Assembly: GCA_018222405.1 (NCBI GenBank)
Contig: JAAFAI010000005.1
Span: 124,001 to 188,000, forward strand
Source: Gammaproteobacteria bacterium
GTDB taxonomy: Bacteria > Pseudomonadota > Gammaproteobacteria > Enterobacterales > Alteromonadaceae
Reading direction: 5' to 3'
DNA length: 64,000 nt
In this document: piece by piece, positions 9,055 to 17,316 of the stretch
Numbering within the stretch: position 1 is the stretch's first letter
Layout of the letters: every line of letters begins with the position of its first letter
Notes under the pieces: model-generated
Told to the model about the DNA's origin: nothing
The model's input: only the letters and a program-made list of their open reading frames with translations
The model's database searches: none
Made by a program: the position numbers and the translations under genes

Positions 9055-10380
9055 ATGTCAAATCAAACAGCACTAAAATCCTGCTTGTCTCGCCGTGAAG
9101 TATTGGCCTATGGCTTTGGAGATGTGTCAGCCAGCCTGGTGTGGAATGCCGTGAGTGCTTTCGCGCTGTTGTTTTATACCGATGTGGCGCTGTTGCCAGC
9201 GGCCGCCATTGGTACACTTTTTTTTATCTCCCGAATCATTGACGCCGGATTCGATGTCGGCATAGGGCTTGCTGTTGACCGCACTCGCACTCGATGGGGC
9301 CGTGCCCGTCCTTACCTGTTATTTGGCGCAATGCCGTTTGGGCTGTTTGGCTTACTGACCTTTTACGTCCCTGACCTCACCACCGACGGACGCTTTTACT
9401 ATGCACTTTTCACTTACTTTATACTGGGATTATTGCTCTCAGTGGTGACCATTCCCTACAGCGCGATGTTGCCGATGATGAGTCAGTATCCTAAGGACCG
9501 TATCGACCTGAGTGCTGCCCGCTCAGTGGCCACATCCTTAGGTGTCATCGTGGTTACGGCATTATTTATGCCTGGTGTTGCCTACTTTGGGGAGGGCGAC
9601 CAGCAGCGTGGTTTTTTCATCATGGGCGCCATAGTCAGTGTTGTCGCAACCGCTATGCTGTTGTATTGCTTCTGGCAGTGTCAGGAACGGGTGGTTATTA
9701 CCAACACCGTGCCGGTTAATCTAAGAACCGACATCGTGCAAATGTTCAGAAACCGGGCGTGGAATGTAGCCTCCGGCTTTGCATTGCTCAATTTTATTCG
9801 GTTTGGTGCATTACTGTCGCTAACACCTTATTTTGCGATTAATGTGCTCAAGCAACCCTGGATGATTTCAGTATTACTGCCCACGCTGTCGGGCACCTTA
9901 TTAATCGGCGCGTTTCTCGCGCGCCCGGTGCTTACCCGATTAGGCCTGATTAAAGCCGACACGCTGGCGCTCATTGCCGGTTTTCTCTGCTACGCAGTAC
10001 TGCCATTTTGTGAACAGTCTCCCTGGCTGTTTATTACTCTGTATGTGCTGTCGTCATTATTTATCAGTATTACTATGACGTCGATTTATGCCATGGCATC
10101 AGAAGCGGTGGACTTCCACCAGCATTATTTCGGTGTCCGTCAGGAAGGCTTGCTGGCTGCAGGTGTCTCACTGGCCATTAAAATCGGCATGGCATTTGGT
10201 ACTGCCGGTGTGGCCTATGCCCTGGCGATTGCCGATTATGACCCAACCGCCGTGGGCGAATCCGCTATCAGCATGATGGCCTGGATTTACTACGGCCTGC
10301 CACTGGCGGTGTTTGCATTGCAGGCTGGCTTAATACGTTACTACCCCTCATCAACATTACTATCTGATAGCGGCCGCTAA
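9055..10380 (+). CDS. MFS sugar:cation symporter, GPH family (MelB-like)
   Basis: 441 residues with about 12 hydrophobic helices. The N-terminal G-F-G-D-V-S-A-S-L-V-W pattern and the D-R-T-R-T-R-W-G-R-A-R-P-Y loop after helix 2 are hallmarks of the glycoside-pentoside-hexuronide:cation symporters. These inner-membrane carriers take up glycosides, pentoses, uronates or their derivatives with H+ or Na+. The gene precedes four TIM-barrel isomerase-type genes in the same direction, the first gap being 34 bases, so it is the probable importer of their substrate. It carries a good ATG at 9055. The substrate cannot be read from the sequence. Confidence 0.9.
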   Translation: MSNQTALKSCLSRREVLAYGFGDVSASLVWNAVSAFALLFYTDVALLPAAAIGTLFFISRIIDAGFDVGIGLAVDRTRTRWGRARPYLLFGAMPFGLFGLLTFYVPDLTTDGRFYYALFTYFILGLLLSVVTIPYSAMLPMMSQYPKDRIDLSAARSVATSLGVIVVTALFMPGVAYFGEGDQQRGFFIMGAIVSVVATAMLLYCFWQCQERVVITNTVPVNLRTDIVQMFRNRAWNVASGFALLNFIRFGALLSLTPYFAINVLKQPWMISVLLPTLSGTLLIGAFLARPVLTRLGLIKADTLALIAGFLCYAVLPFCEQSPWLFITLYVLSSLFISITMTSIYAMASEAVDFHQHYFGVRQEGLLAAGVSLAIKIGMAFGTAGVAYALAIADYDPTAVGESAISMMAWIYYGLPLAVFALQAGLIRYYPSSTLLSDSGR

Positions 10381-10414
10381 AACGCGTCCGCTGACCCTGA
10401 ATTTGGAGACAACG

Positions 10415-11191
10415 ATGAAACTTACCGCATGTATTGAATGGCTATTCGAGGATGAAACCGACAACATTGCCGAGCGTATTTATAAAGCGAAGGAAGCAGG
10501 CCTGGAAGGCGTCGAATTTCACCTCTGGCGCGACAAGCCCATCGCCGAAATTAAACAGGCATTAGAGGACACCGGTATAACGCTAACCAGTTTTTGTGTA
10601 GATCCCCGTCGCAGCATCGTTGACGAATCTCAACTGGCTGAATTCGTATCAGCCGTGTCTGAATCTGCCGACATAGCACAACAACTTAATTGTCAGCAGA
10701 TGATTATTGCCTCCGGCTTTTTACTCGCCGATACCTCACCGGAGCAACATTTTAATTTTGCCCTGAGGGCACTGAAGAAAGCAGCTGAGATCGGTGAGCA
10801 AACGGGTGTTACGCTGCTACTTGAACCCATTAACACTAAGGTAGATCACCCGGGAATGTATCTGGACAGCAATAAGGTAGGACTGGATTTGGTTGAAGCG
10901 GTCAATAGTCCCCGATTACGTTTGCTCTACGATGCTTATCACTCCCTTGTGATGGGCGAAGATATTGAAACCATTATTGCTGGTCGCACCCAATGGGTTG
11001 CCCATATTCAAATTGCGGATATGCCAGGCCGTGGTGCCCCCGGCACCGGTGCCGTGAACTGGTCTGCAGTCACCCATATGCTCAAGAACGAAGGCTATCA
11101 GGGCTGGATTGGTCTGGAATACAAACTCAACGATCTTTCCACCCGCGAAGCACTGACATTCACCCGTAACAGCCTTAAATTAACCCAATAA
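10415..11191 (+). CDS. TIM-barrel sugar isomerase/epimerase, hydroxypyruvate-isomerase-like (copy 1)
   Basis: The ATG at 10415 is preferred, with GGAG at 10405-10408; an upstream in-frame TTG would add four residues. The product of 258 residues is a complete xylose-isomerase-like TIM barrel (PF01261). Metal ligands are at the expected places: Glu137 (L-L-L-E-P-I-N-T), Asp173 (L-L-Y-D-A-Y-H), Gln199 (H-I-Q-I-A-D) and Glu235 (G-L-E-Y-K). The P-G-R-G-A-P-G-T-G stretch is typical of Hyi/OtnI-type enzymes that isomerise hydroxypyruvate or 2-oxo-tetronate. No DUF1537 kinase or class II aldolase is nearby, so the known acid-sugar pathway is not evident. The next gene is a close paralogue. Confidence 0.88.
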   Translation: MKLTACIEWLFEDETDNIAERIYKAKEAGLEGVEFHLWRDKPIAEIKQALEDTGITLTSFCVDPRRSIVDESQLAEFVSAVSESADIAQQLNCQQMIIASGFLLADTSPEQHFNFALRALKKAAEIGEQTGVTLLLEPINTKVDHPGMYLDSNKVGLDLVEAVNSPRLRLLYDAYHSLVMGEDIETIIAGRTQWVAHIQIADMPGRGAPGTGAVNWSAVTHMLKNEGYQGWIGLEYKLNDLSTREALTFTRNSLKLTQ

Positions 11192-11205
11192 AAGAGAAAC
11201 TCCTT

Positions 11206-11976
11206 ATGTTTACTATATCCACTAACCTTGAATATATGTTTAAAGAAGCCGGCGAACGTATTGAGGATCGCATCGCGGCAGCCGCGGCAGCGGGGATAAC
11301 CCATGTAGAAATTTTTTCCCTTGAGGGACGCGATATCGACAGCGTTGCCGAGGCGCTGAAAACCCATAACGTCACGCTGCATTCTATGCTGGTTGACCCG
11401 CGGATCATGCTGGTGCTTAAAGACACCCACGAGAAGTTTCTAGCCACATTGAAAGACACGGCTGAACAAGCGGTCAAATTGGGCTGTAAGCATCTGGTGT
11501 GTGGCTCAGGCACGGGCGCGCCTTTTTTACCCCGCGCCATCTCACTTGATGTGGTGTGTGAAGCAATCGACAAAGCGGCCGACATTGCCGAAGAAATGGG
11601 CCTGACACTGCTGTTGGAAGCGGTAAATACACGAGTGGATCACCCGGGCGTATTCTTTAGTCATACTTCGGATACCTATTACATTGCCAATAAACTCAAC
11701 CGCCCAAGCGTAAAATTGCTGTACGACTTATATCACTCGGTGGCAGAACATGAAAACGTGGCAGACACACTTACCACCATAAAAGATCACATCGGCCATA
11801 TTCAACTCGCCGACTACCCGGGACGCGGGGAACCAGGCGCAGGCACGCTTGACTGGCCAACACTACTTGGTCAGATCAGTGACACCGGCTATACCGGCCC
11901 GCTCGGCGTTGAGTGTTACCCAAGTGGCGAATCAACGCCTGAAGCACTGACTTATATCCGCTCTCTAGCCAATTAA
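11206..11976 (+). CDS. TIM-barrel sugar isomerase/epimerase, hydroxypyruvate-isomerase-like (copy 2)
   Basis: 256 residues, starting 14 bases after copy 1. It shares the same skeleton: V-D-H-P-G, L-L-Y-D-x-Y-H-S, H-I-Q-x-A-D, P-G-R-G-x-P-G. All four predicted metal ligands are intact (Glu138, Asp174, Gln200, Glu236). The two genes look like an old tandem duplication that has diverged, most in the loops that shape the substrate pocket, so they probably act on related but different compounds or as a hetero-oligomer. An in-frame Met at residue 11 exists, but the upstream ATG fits the family length better. Reaction type is a safe guess; substrate is not known. Confidence 0.88.
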   Translation: MFTISTNLEYMFKEAGERIEDRIAAAAAAGITHVEIFSLEGRDIDSVAEALKTHNVTLHSMLVDPRIMLVLKDTHEKFLATLKDTAEQAVKLGCKHLVCGSGTGAPFLPRAISLDVVCEAIDKAADIAEEMGLTLLLEAVNTRVDHPGVFFSHTSDTYYIANKLNRPSVKLLYDLYHSVAEHENVADTLTTIKDHIGHIQLADYPGRGEPGAGTLDWPTLLGQISDTGYTGPLGVECYPSGESTPEALTYIRSLAN

Positions 11977-11982
11977 CTATCA

Positions 11983-12001
11983 ACCCGGCGATACGCCGGG
12001 T
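11983..12001. promoter_or_regulatory. Intra-operon GC-rich hairpin
   Basis: ACCCGGCG, loop ATA, CGCCGGGT: eight perfect pairs in the 44-base gap between isomerase copies 2 and 3. No U-run follows, so it is probably a 3'-end protecting or partial-attenuation hairpin that sets unequal expression of the upstream and downstream genes. Confidence 0.6.
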
Positions 12002-12020
12002 CTCTGCAGCAGGAAGGCCT

Positions 12021-12992
12021 ATGTCTGAAAATCACTATGCCATTAGCCTGGATATGATCAACCGTCATTATTCAGAGCCCAACCGCAACCGTTATGAATC
12101 AAAGTACTATTGGGAAGAACTTTACACACTCATAGCCGCTGCGGGCTTTCGTCATATAGAGATCCCTTTTGAACCCGTCTGGCAATTCGGGGGGCGCAGC
12201 GGTGTGCCCATGACACCGTACTCCATTAACACCAAGTACGGAAACGCGGATAAATACCTGCAATTATTAAATGCAGCCGGCATCGAATCAGTCAGTGCTG
12301 TGAGTTTTACTCCCAACCTGTTTGTCCGAAACGATCAACTGGGCTTTTACTTTGGGGCCACTGGCCATTTTGCCGGTCAGGCCATCGAATTTGCCGCCGC
12401 TTTAGGCGCTAACACCCTGGTGCTATCGCCCACCGCGTATGCCGGACGTTTGCAACACTATCATCCGGATCTTGCCATTGATGATCCCGACTTTATTGCG
12501 CAAACCCGAACGCTTATTGAGCAGCTAGCCAGTCAGGCCAGAGAGTCAGGCGTAACCCTGGCGTTACGGCCTGAATACTGGAGTCTGATCTCATTACCGG
12601 TGTTAATGGATATTATAGCGGCTGCCGGCGATGCGGTTACCCTGACCGTGAATACTGCGCATCTACTGTTGTCAGGCCAGGATCCAAGTGATTTTATTGC
12701 GACTCACAGTGAACATATTCGTTATATTCAACTTACCGATACGCCATTGTCTCAAAGTAGTCCATTTCGCCTGACGGCCAACCCGGAGTTTCCCGCCCAG
12801 CATGCAAGCCAGGTTTTTGCCGATGTAGGCACCGGCATTGTGCCACTGCACAGTGTGCTCAATACCCTGAAGACGCAGGGTTATCAGGGCGATATCACTC
12901 TGTGTAACTCGCACACTCGCGATCCCATGCGCGCATTGCTGCGCAGCCGTCGGTTCATCAATCAACTCACTACGGATAGGAAAGGAGCATAA
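12021..12992 (+). CDS. TIM-barrel isomerase-family protein with altered metal ligands
   Basis: 323 residues with the xylose-isomerase-like barrel pattern, preceded by an AGGAAGG ribosome site. Only part of the metal site is kept: Glu185 (R-P-E-Y-W) and Gln237 (Y-I-Q-L-T-D) are present. The position that is Asp in the other three copies is Asn211 (L-T-V-N-T-A-H), and the last ligand, normally Glu, falls in L-C-N-S-H (Cys295/Asn296). A shortened or altered metal site suggests a different reaction, or a non-catalytic partner of the next gene, which starts only three bases after this stop. Assigning ligands by eye carries some risk, because the copy is divergent and has longer N-terminal and loop regions. 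Confidence 0.8.
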   Translation: MSENHYAISLDMINRHYSEPNRNRYESKYYWEELYTLIAAAGFRHIEIPFEPVWQFGGRSGVPMTPYSINTKYGNADKYLQLLNAAGIESVSAVSFTPNLFVRNDQLGFYFGATGHFAGQAIEFAAALGANTLVLSPTAYAGRLQHYHPDLAIDDPDFIAQTRTLIEQLASQARESGVTLALRPEYWSLISLPVLMDIIAAAGDAVTLTVNTAHLLLSGQDPSDFIATHSEHIRYIQLTDTPLSQSSPFRLTANPEFPAQHASQVFADVGTGIVPLHSVLNTLKTQGYQGDITLCNSHTRDPMRALLRSRRFINQLTTDRKGA

Positions 12993-12995
12993 ATC

Positions 12996-13919
12996 ATGTC
13001 TAACATTCGCTATGCTTACATGAATCACTGGAAAAATATTCCTTATAAAAGTATTCCTAATTTCCGGGAGTTTTACTATCAGGACAAGTCAAACACGGCG
13101 TATTACTCCGACTGGGATAATTTATTAAAATACCAAAAAGCACTAGGGTTCGATGGCATTGAAGTCGCCCCCTGGGACTTGGCCGATATTATACCGTTGT
13201 TTGGCTCTGCTAATGCCTTTAAACAGTTTGCCGCTGAACGCGGCGTTGAAATCACCGGAATGTTTCATGGTGCCCATGCCAGCCATGATAAATCGAAGTT
13301 CGATGAAGTACTCAAGGCGGGGAAAGAAGCCGTAGATACCATTGTCGGTTTTGGTGGCACGCAAATGAACACCTGCCCTACCGATAATTACTGTGGCATC
13401 GGCCCACTCTCTCGTGAAGAGGTGGCACAATGTGCACATGTGATGAATGAAATAGGTCGTTACGCCACCGACCATGGGATTAAACTAGGACTGCACAATG
13501 AGTTTTTCTGCGGTATTAATCTTAACGATCACCGGGAGTTTATTGAGTTAACCGACCCCCGCTTTGTGCACTACTGTATTGATACTGCGCAAATTGCGAT
13601 TATGGGTGAAGACTTGCTGGATTTCTATGCTACCTACGCCGAGCGAATTAGTGGCTTCCACCTCAAAGATACGGCCGACCCAAAGCAACCGGACGAGGTG
13701 AGATTCTCCCGCGATCCGGAAATTCAGGACGACGGGAAACGTTGGTTCTGGGAACTGGGTCAGGGTGTGCTGGACTTCCCCGCGTTGTATAAGTTGCTTA
13801 AAGCACATCAGTATCAGGGTTGGATAACACTGGAAACCGATGGCTCACCAGACTATCTGGCCTCTATGGCCATGTGTCGCTACTACATCGACCATACCCT
13901 TAAAGAAATTTACGACTAA
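12996..13919 (+). CDS. TIM-barrel sugar phosphate isomerase/epimerase family protein
   Basis: 307 residues with an AGGAAAGGAG ribosome site inside the end of the preceding gene. The metal site looks complete: Glu169 (H-N-E-F), Asp196 (C-I-D-T-A-Q), His222 (F-H-L-K-D) and Glu280 (L-E-T-D-G). The H-x-K and longer loops put it closer to the IolE/3-dehydroshikimate-dehydratase/epimerase side of the fold than to the Hyi-like copies. The three-base gap implies translational coupling with the altered-ligand gene, and possibly a complex. It is the last gene of the transporter-isomerase operon. The reaction could be isomerisation, epimerisation, dehydration or C-glycosidic elimination; all occur in this fold. 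Confidence 0.87.
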   Translation: MSNIRYAYMNHWKNIPYKSIPNFREFYYQDKSNTAYYSDWDNLLKYQKALGFDGIEVAPWDLADIIPLFGSANAFKQFAAERGVEITGMFHGAHASHDKSKFDEVLKAGKEAVDTIVGFGGTQMNTCPTDNYCGIGPLSREEVAQCAHVMNEIGRYATDHGIKLGLHNEFFCGINLNDHREFIELTDPRFVHYCIDTAQIAIMGEDLLDFYATYAERISGFHLKDTADPKQPDEVRFSRDPEIQDDGKRWFWELGQGVLDFPALYKLLKAHQYQGWITLETDGSPDYLASMAMCRYYIDHTLKEIYD

Positions 13920-13962
13920 TCCCTCATTAACGCGCTTTCACTGCTCGTTTACCTCAGGCATG

Positions 13963-13979
13963 GCCCCGCTAGTCGGGGC
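13963..13979. promoter_or_regulatory. Hairpin after the isomerase operon
   Basis: GCCCCG, loop CTAGT, CGGGGC: six GC pairs starting 43 bases after the last isomerase stop. There is no U-run, so it would be a weak or Rho-assisted 3' end. Confidence 0.45.
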
Positions 13980-14087
13980 ATACCGGCGCATAGACGACAT
14001 TAATCTCTCCCTTACCGCTCGCCCCTGATAACAATCCGCCCCCCCTGCAGAATTTCAAACGCAGAAAGTTCTGTGGCTGAAGTCTAA

Positions 14088-14105
14088 CGAGCAGGAATCT
14101 GCTCG
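14088..14105. promoter_or_regulatory. Inverted repeat upstream of the HAD-kinase-aminotransferase operon
   Basis: CGAGCAG, GAAT, CTGCTCG: a perfect seven-base dyad about 87 bases before the HAD gene. Placement suits an operator, for example for the Lrp/AsnC protein of the same unit; that link is inference. Confidence 0.4.
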
Positions 14106-14191
14106 AGCCATTAGCCAATAAACCATCACTGCCTGGCGAAGAATTATTACACTGACACAATCAGCTAAACCTGCCATGGAGCAATTATTAA

Positions 14192-14887
14192 ATGAGCTAT
14201 AAGCCAAGTTTTATCAGTTTTGATTGTTATGGAACGTTAATTAATTTTGAGATGGGGCCCACTGCCAAGAAACTGTTTAATGACAGAGTGTCTGCCGACG
14301 TGATGCCAATGTTTCTTGAAAGCTTCCGCTTTTATCGACTGGATGAAGTGTTAGGAGAATGGAAGCCCTTTTTCAATGTGGTAGAAAATGCAATTCAAAG
14401 AGCCTGTATTGCACACCAGGTGGATTATACCGATGCTGACGCGATAGCATTATATAACGCCGTATCTACCTGGCAACCGCATCCCCATGTTGTTGAAACC
14501 CTCAAAAGTATCGACCAGCATGTCCCATTAGTTATCCTTTCTAATTCAATGATCGACCTTATCCCTGCCAGTGTAGAGCACCTGCAGGCACAATTCCATT
14601 CAGTTCTGACGGCTGAAGAAGCACAGGCTTATAAGCCACGGGCGCAAATATTTGAATACATGTTTGACTCCCTCAATTGTGGCCCCGAAAAAATGATGCA
14701 CGTCTCATCAAGTTATCGATATGACCTGATGACGGCCTCAGACCTAGGGTTTATGGCCAAAGTGTTTATCGATCGGCAACATGAACCCAACTGTCCGGGT
14801 TACGGTGTGGATCGTCTCACTGATATCCGCAACTTGCCGTCATTACTCGGCCTTACCCCTTCAGAAACTCTTACGCAAAAGGCTTAA
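14192..14887 (+). CDS. HAD-superfamily hydrolase, haloacid-dehalogenase type II-like
   Basis: 231 residues. HAD motif I is S-F-D-C-Y-G-T-L with nucleophile Asp11; motif II is I-L-S-N-S; motif III is the Lys of A-Y-K-P-R; motif IV lies around S-S-S-Y-R-Y-D. The helical cap and the Y-x-x-D-E-V-L-G-E-W segment match the L-2-haloacid dehalogenase/phosphatase group. In an operon with a kinase and a PLP enzyme (two-base gap to the kinase), removal of phosphate from a pathway intermediate is at least as likely as dehalogenation. Soluble, cytoplasmic. Confidence 0.85.
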   Translation: MSYKPSFISFDCYGTLINFEMGPTAKKLFNDRVSADVMPMFLESFRFYRLDEVLGEWKPFFNVVENAIQRACIAHQVDYTDADAIALYNAVSTWQPHPHVVETLKSIDQHVPLVILSNSMIDLIPASVEHLQAQFHSVLTAEEAQAYKPRAQIFEYMFDSLNCGPEKMMHVSSSYRYDLMTASDLGFMAKVFIDRQHEPNCPGYGVDRLTDIRNLPSLLGLTPSETLTQKA

Positions 14888-14889
14888 AC

Positions 14890-15933
14890 ATGGAAACGGC
14901 TACGCTTGACGATGCGTCTTTTAATACTCTGGTGCCAAACCTTCCCGACAATGAAGTATTGGCGCTATTAAAACGCTTGTACCGCAAAACAGGCACTCTC
15001 CGTTCGTTGTCGAGCGAGAGAGATCAAAACTTCAGGTTTGATAGTGATTGCGGCTCACGATTTGTGGTTAAAATCGGGAATCCTTCTGAGGAGCACAGCG
15101 TCATAGGTTTTCAGGTTAAGGCACTAAGACATCTCAGCAGTACCCCTGTCGAAGGCATAGTGCCAAAAGTGATACCAACAGTTACCGGCAAGGCCTTCGA
15201 GGTCATCACGCTCCCGAACAACGCGAAAGCGACTATCAGGATGCTCACGTATCTGGAAGGCACTCAGGTAAAAGAAACCGTCAATACACCAACCCAACGC
15301 CGAGCTTTAGGCCACAGTCTTGCAGAATTAGATCTGGCGTTGGCGGATTTCAGTCACCCTCACGCCACTCACAGTTTAATCTGGAATGTGTCGGCCGCCG
15401 ACAAACTGGCATGGATGCTTGATGATATCGCGCCTACCAAGGATAAAAGCCTGGTCGACTTGTTTATGACGCGATTTACTGACCAGGTTTTACCGCGTCT
15501 CAACTCGCTTCGCAAACAGGTTATCCACAATGATTTCCACTTGTACAACATCCTTGTGGATCCGGCTGATTCAGATAGCGTATCGGGTATTATTGATTTT
15601 GGCGATATGCTGTATGCACCGCTTGTTGGTGAAGTCGCCACCGCGGCCGCCTTTCACATGACAGATAGCAGCAACCCTTTCGAAAAGGCTTCAGAGTTTG
15701 TTGCCGCCTATAACGAGAAACTGCCATTAACCGATATGGAGAAAGAAATCGTTACCGATCTGGTTATCACCCGCCAACTCATCACAGTGATTATTTCGGA
15801 ATGGCGATCTAAGCGCTTTCCCGAAAACAAAGCGTATATTTTACGTCACAATAAAGCAGCGTGGGACGCCTTAAAGCATGCTGCAGACATGCCCCGGCAC
15901 ATTGCCAGAGATAACCTTCTAAACCATTGTTAA
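14890..15933 (+). CDS. Phosphotransferase, APH/choline-kinase fold (hydroxylysine-kinase-like)
   Basis: 347 residues. Kinase-fold signatures are the catalytic loop H-N-D-F-H-L-Y-N (Asp215) and the metal-binding I-I-D-F-G-D (Asp236); the N-lobe Lys is in F-V-V-K-I-G. The overall pattern is of the APH family branch that includes mammalian hydroxylysine kinase (AGPHD1) and ethanolamine-kinase-like proteins. The next gene encodes a class III PLP enzyme, the partner family of those kinases (phospho-lyases AGXT2L1/AGXT2L2). That pairing supports phosphorylation of an amino alcohol, followed by elimination of phosphate. It starts two bases after the HAD gene. An antibiotic-resistance role is unlikely in this setting. 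Confidence 0.84.
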   Translation: METATLDDASFNTLVPNLPDNEVLALLKRLYRKTGTLRSLSSERDQNFRFDSDCGSRFVVKIGNPSEEHSVIGFQVKALRHLSSTPVEGIVPKVIPTVTGKAFEVITLPNNAKATIRMLTYLEGTQVKETVNTPTQRRALGHSLAELDLALADFSHPHATHSLIWNVSAADKLAWMLDDIAPTKDKSLVDLFMTRFTDQVLPRLNSLRKQVIHNDFHLYNILVDPADSDSVSGIIDFGDMLYAPLVGEVATAAAFHMTDSSNPFEKASEFVAAYNEKLPLTDMEKEIVTDLVITRQLITVIISEWRSKRFPENKAYILRHNKAAWDALKHAADMPRHIARDNLLNHC

Positions 15934-15946
15934 TCAGGAGATAATT

Positions 15947-17284
15947 ATGAAAGGTACTACCGACCTTAATATGGTGAACGCGTTTATTCCGGGTCAAGTC
16001 GATTTAGATCCACAAATGTCCCAAATGATTGAGCGCCGGGAAACTCTTCTCGGCCCTGCTTACCGTTTAATGTACGAACGCCCTTTGCACATCGTTAAAG
16101 GCGAAGGGGTCTGGTTAATCGACCAGGACGGTAATAAATTTCTTGATGCGTACAATAATGTTGCGTCGTTAGGCCATTGCCATCCGGAAATTACTGAAGC
16201 AATTTGCAACCAAGTACAGACACTGGCCACCAACACCCGTTACCTCCATAACATGATTATGGAACTGGCCGATGCGTTGATTACAACGGTACCAGAAACT
16301 AACTTAAAACATCTGATGCTAACCTGCTCGGGCAGTGAAGCCAACGATCTGGCATTTAGAATTGCCAAGCAGTTCACTGATGGCGTCGGTATCATTGTTA
16401 CCGAAACTGCTTACCATGGCTTTACAGATGCGGTTTCCCAATTTTCACCATCACTCGGCACAGGAGTGAACCTTGGCACACACGTCAAAACCGTACCAGC
16501 ACCGAACGCCTATCATGCTGAGGGTGTTGATATCGCAAGTAAGTTTACCTCCGATGTGCAGCACGCCATTGACGACTTTAGGCGCCACGGTATAAAACCT
16601 GCAGCGTTGATTATTGATTCGGCATTCACCAGTGACGGTATTCTGACAGGTGAACCCGGACTGATCGCGGGCGCTGTAGAGGCAATTAAACAGGCCGGGG
16701 GGATATACATTGCCGATGAGGTGCAGGCTGGCTTTGCTCGCACCGGCGAATCCATGTGGGGATTTCAGCGCCACGGCGTTATTCCTGACATTGTTACCAT
16801 AGGCAAGCCTATGGGGAACGGGCACCCGGTCGCCGGCTTGATGGTCTCTCACGAAGTGGTTGAAAACTTTGGTATTAACTCACGCTACTTTAACACGTTT
16901 GGCGGAAACACGGTGTCCTGTGCTGCGGCACTGGCAGTGTTGAACGTTATTAAAAGTCAGGATATCCTGAGCAATGCCAACACGGTTGGTACACACTTGC
17001 GTGAGGGAATTGAAAAATTAATGACAAAATACCCGTGCATCGGAGACGTTAGGGGAGTGGGTATGTTTGTCGGCGTTGAATTAGTGAAAGATCGCCAGTC
17101 GAAACAGCCGGACCGCGAGTTAACATCCCGAGTTGTGAATCGCATGCAGCAAAATCAGGTATTAATTAGTGCCTGCGCTAAGGGTCATAATGTATTAAAA
17201 ATTCGACCCCCTTTAATTTTAACTAAAGAGCAAGCTGACCTTATTATCACTACATTGGATAAAGCGTTAGCAGAAACTTTGTAG
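15947..17284 (+). CDS. Class III PLP-dependent enzyme (aminotransferase or phospho-lyase)
   Basis: 445 residues with an AGGAG ribosome site. The class III fold is clear: G-S-E-A-N-D at the cofactor phosphate, D-E-V-Q-A-G-F for the pyridine ring, and the Schiff-base Lys287 in I-G-K-P-M-G-N-G-H-P. The G-N-G-H-P-V-A-G form after the Lys is seen in the AGXT2/AGXT2L group, which contains true aminotransferases and the phosphoethanolamine and phosphohydroxylysine phospho-lyases. With a hydroxylysine-kinase-like gene immediately upstream, a phospho-lyase is a reasonable inference, but transamination of a terminal amine remains possible. Confidence 0.88.
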   Translation: MKGTTDLNMVNAFIPGQVDLDPQMSQMIERRETLLGPAYRLMYERPLHIVKGEGVWLIDQDGNKFLDAYNNVASLGHCHPEITEAICNQVQTLATNTRYLHNMIMELADALITTVPETNLKHLMLTCSGSEANDLAFRIAKQFTDGVGIIVTETAYHGFTDAVSQFSPSLGTGVNLGTHVKTVPAPNAYHAEGVDIASKFTSDVQHAIDDFRRHGIKPAALIIDSAFTSDGILTGEPGLIAGAVEAIKQAGGIYIADEVQAGFARTGESMWGFQRHGVIPDIVTIGKPMGNGHPVAGLMVSHEVVENFGINSRYFNTFGGNTVSCAAALAVLNVIKSQDILSNANTVGTHLREGIEKLMTKYPCIGDVRGVGMFVGVELVKDRQSKQPDRELTSRVVNRMQQNQVLISACAKGHNVLKIRPPLILTKEQADLIITTLDKALAETL

Positions 17285-17316
17285 GATAAAACAATAGATG
17301 ACAGACAGAGGATGCA

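Noticed and set aside
12021..13919. C-glycoside deglycosidase identity for isomerase copies 3 and 4
   Set aside because: The fold can do this reaction, but the small DUF6379-type subunit and the sugar oxidase that accompany known enzymes are not in the window. Kept only as a hypothesis.
14890..15933. Aminoglycoside phosphotransferase (resistance gene)
   Set aside because: The fold is shared, but the operon with a PLP enzyme, HAD and Lrp points to catabolism; no mobile element is nearby.
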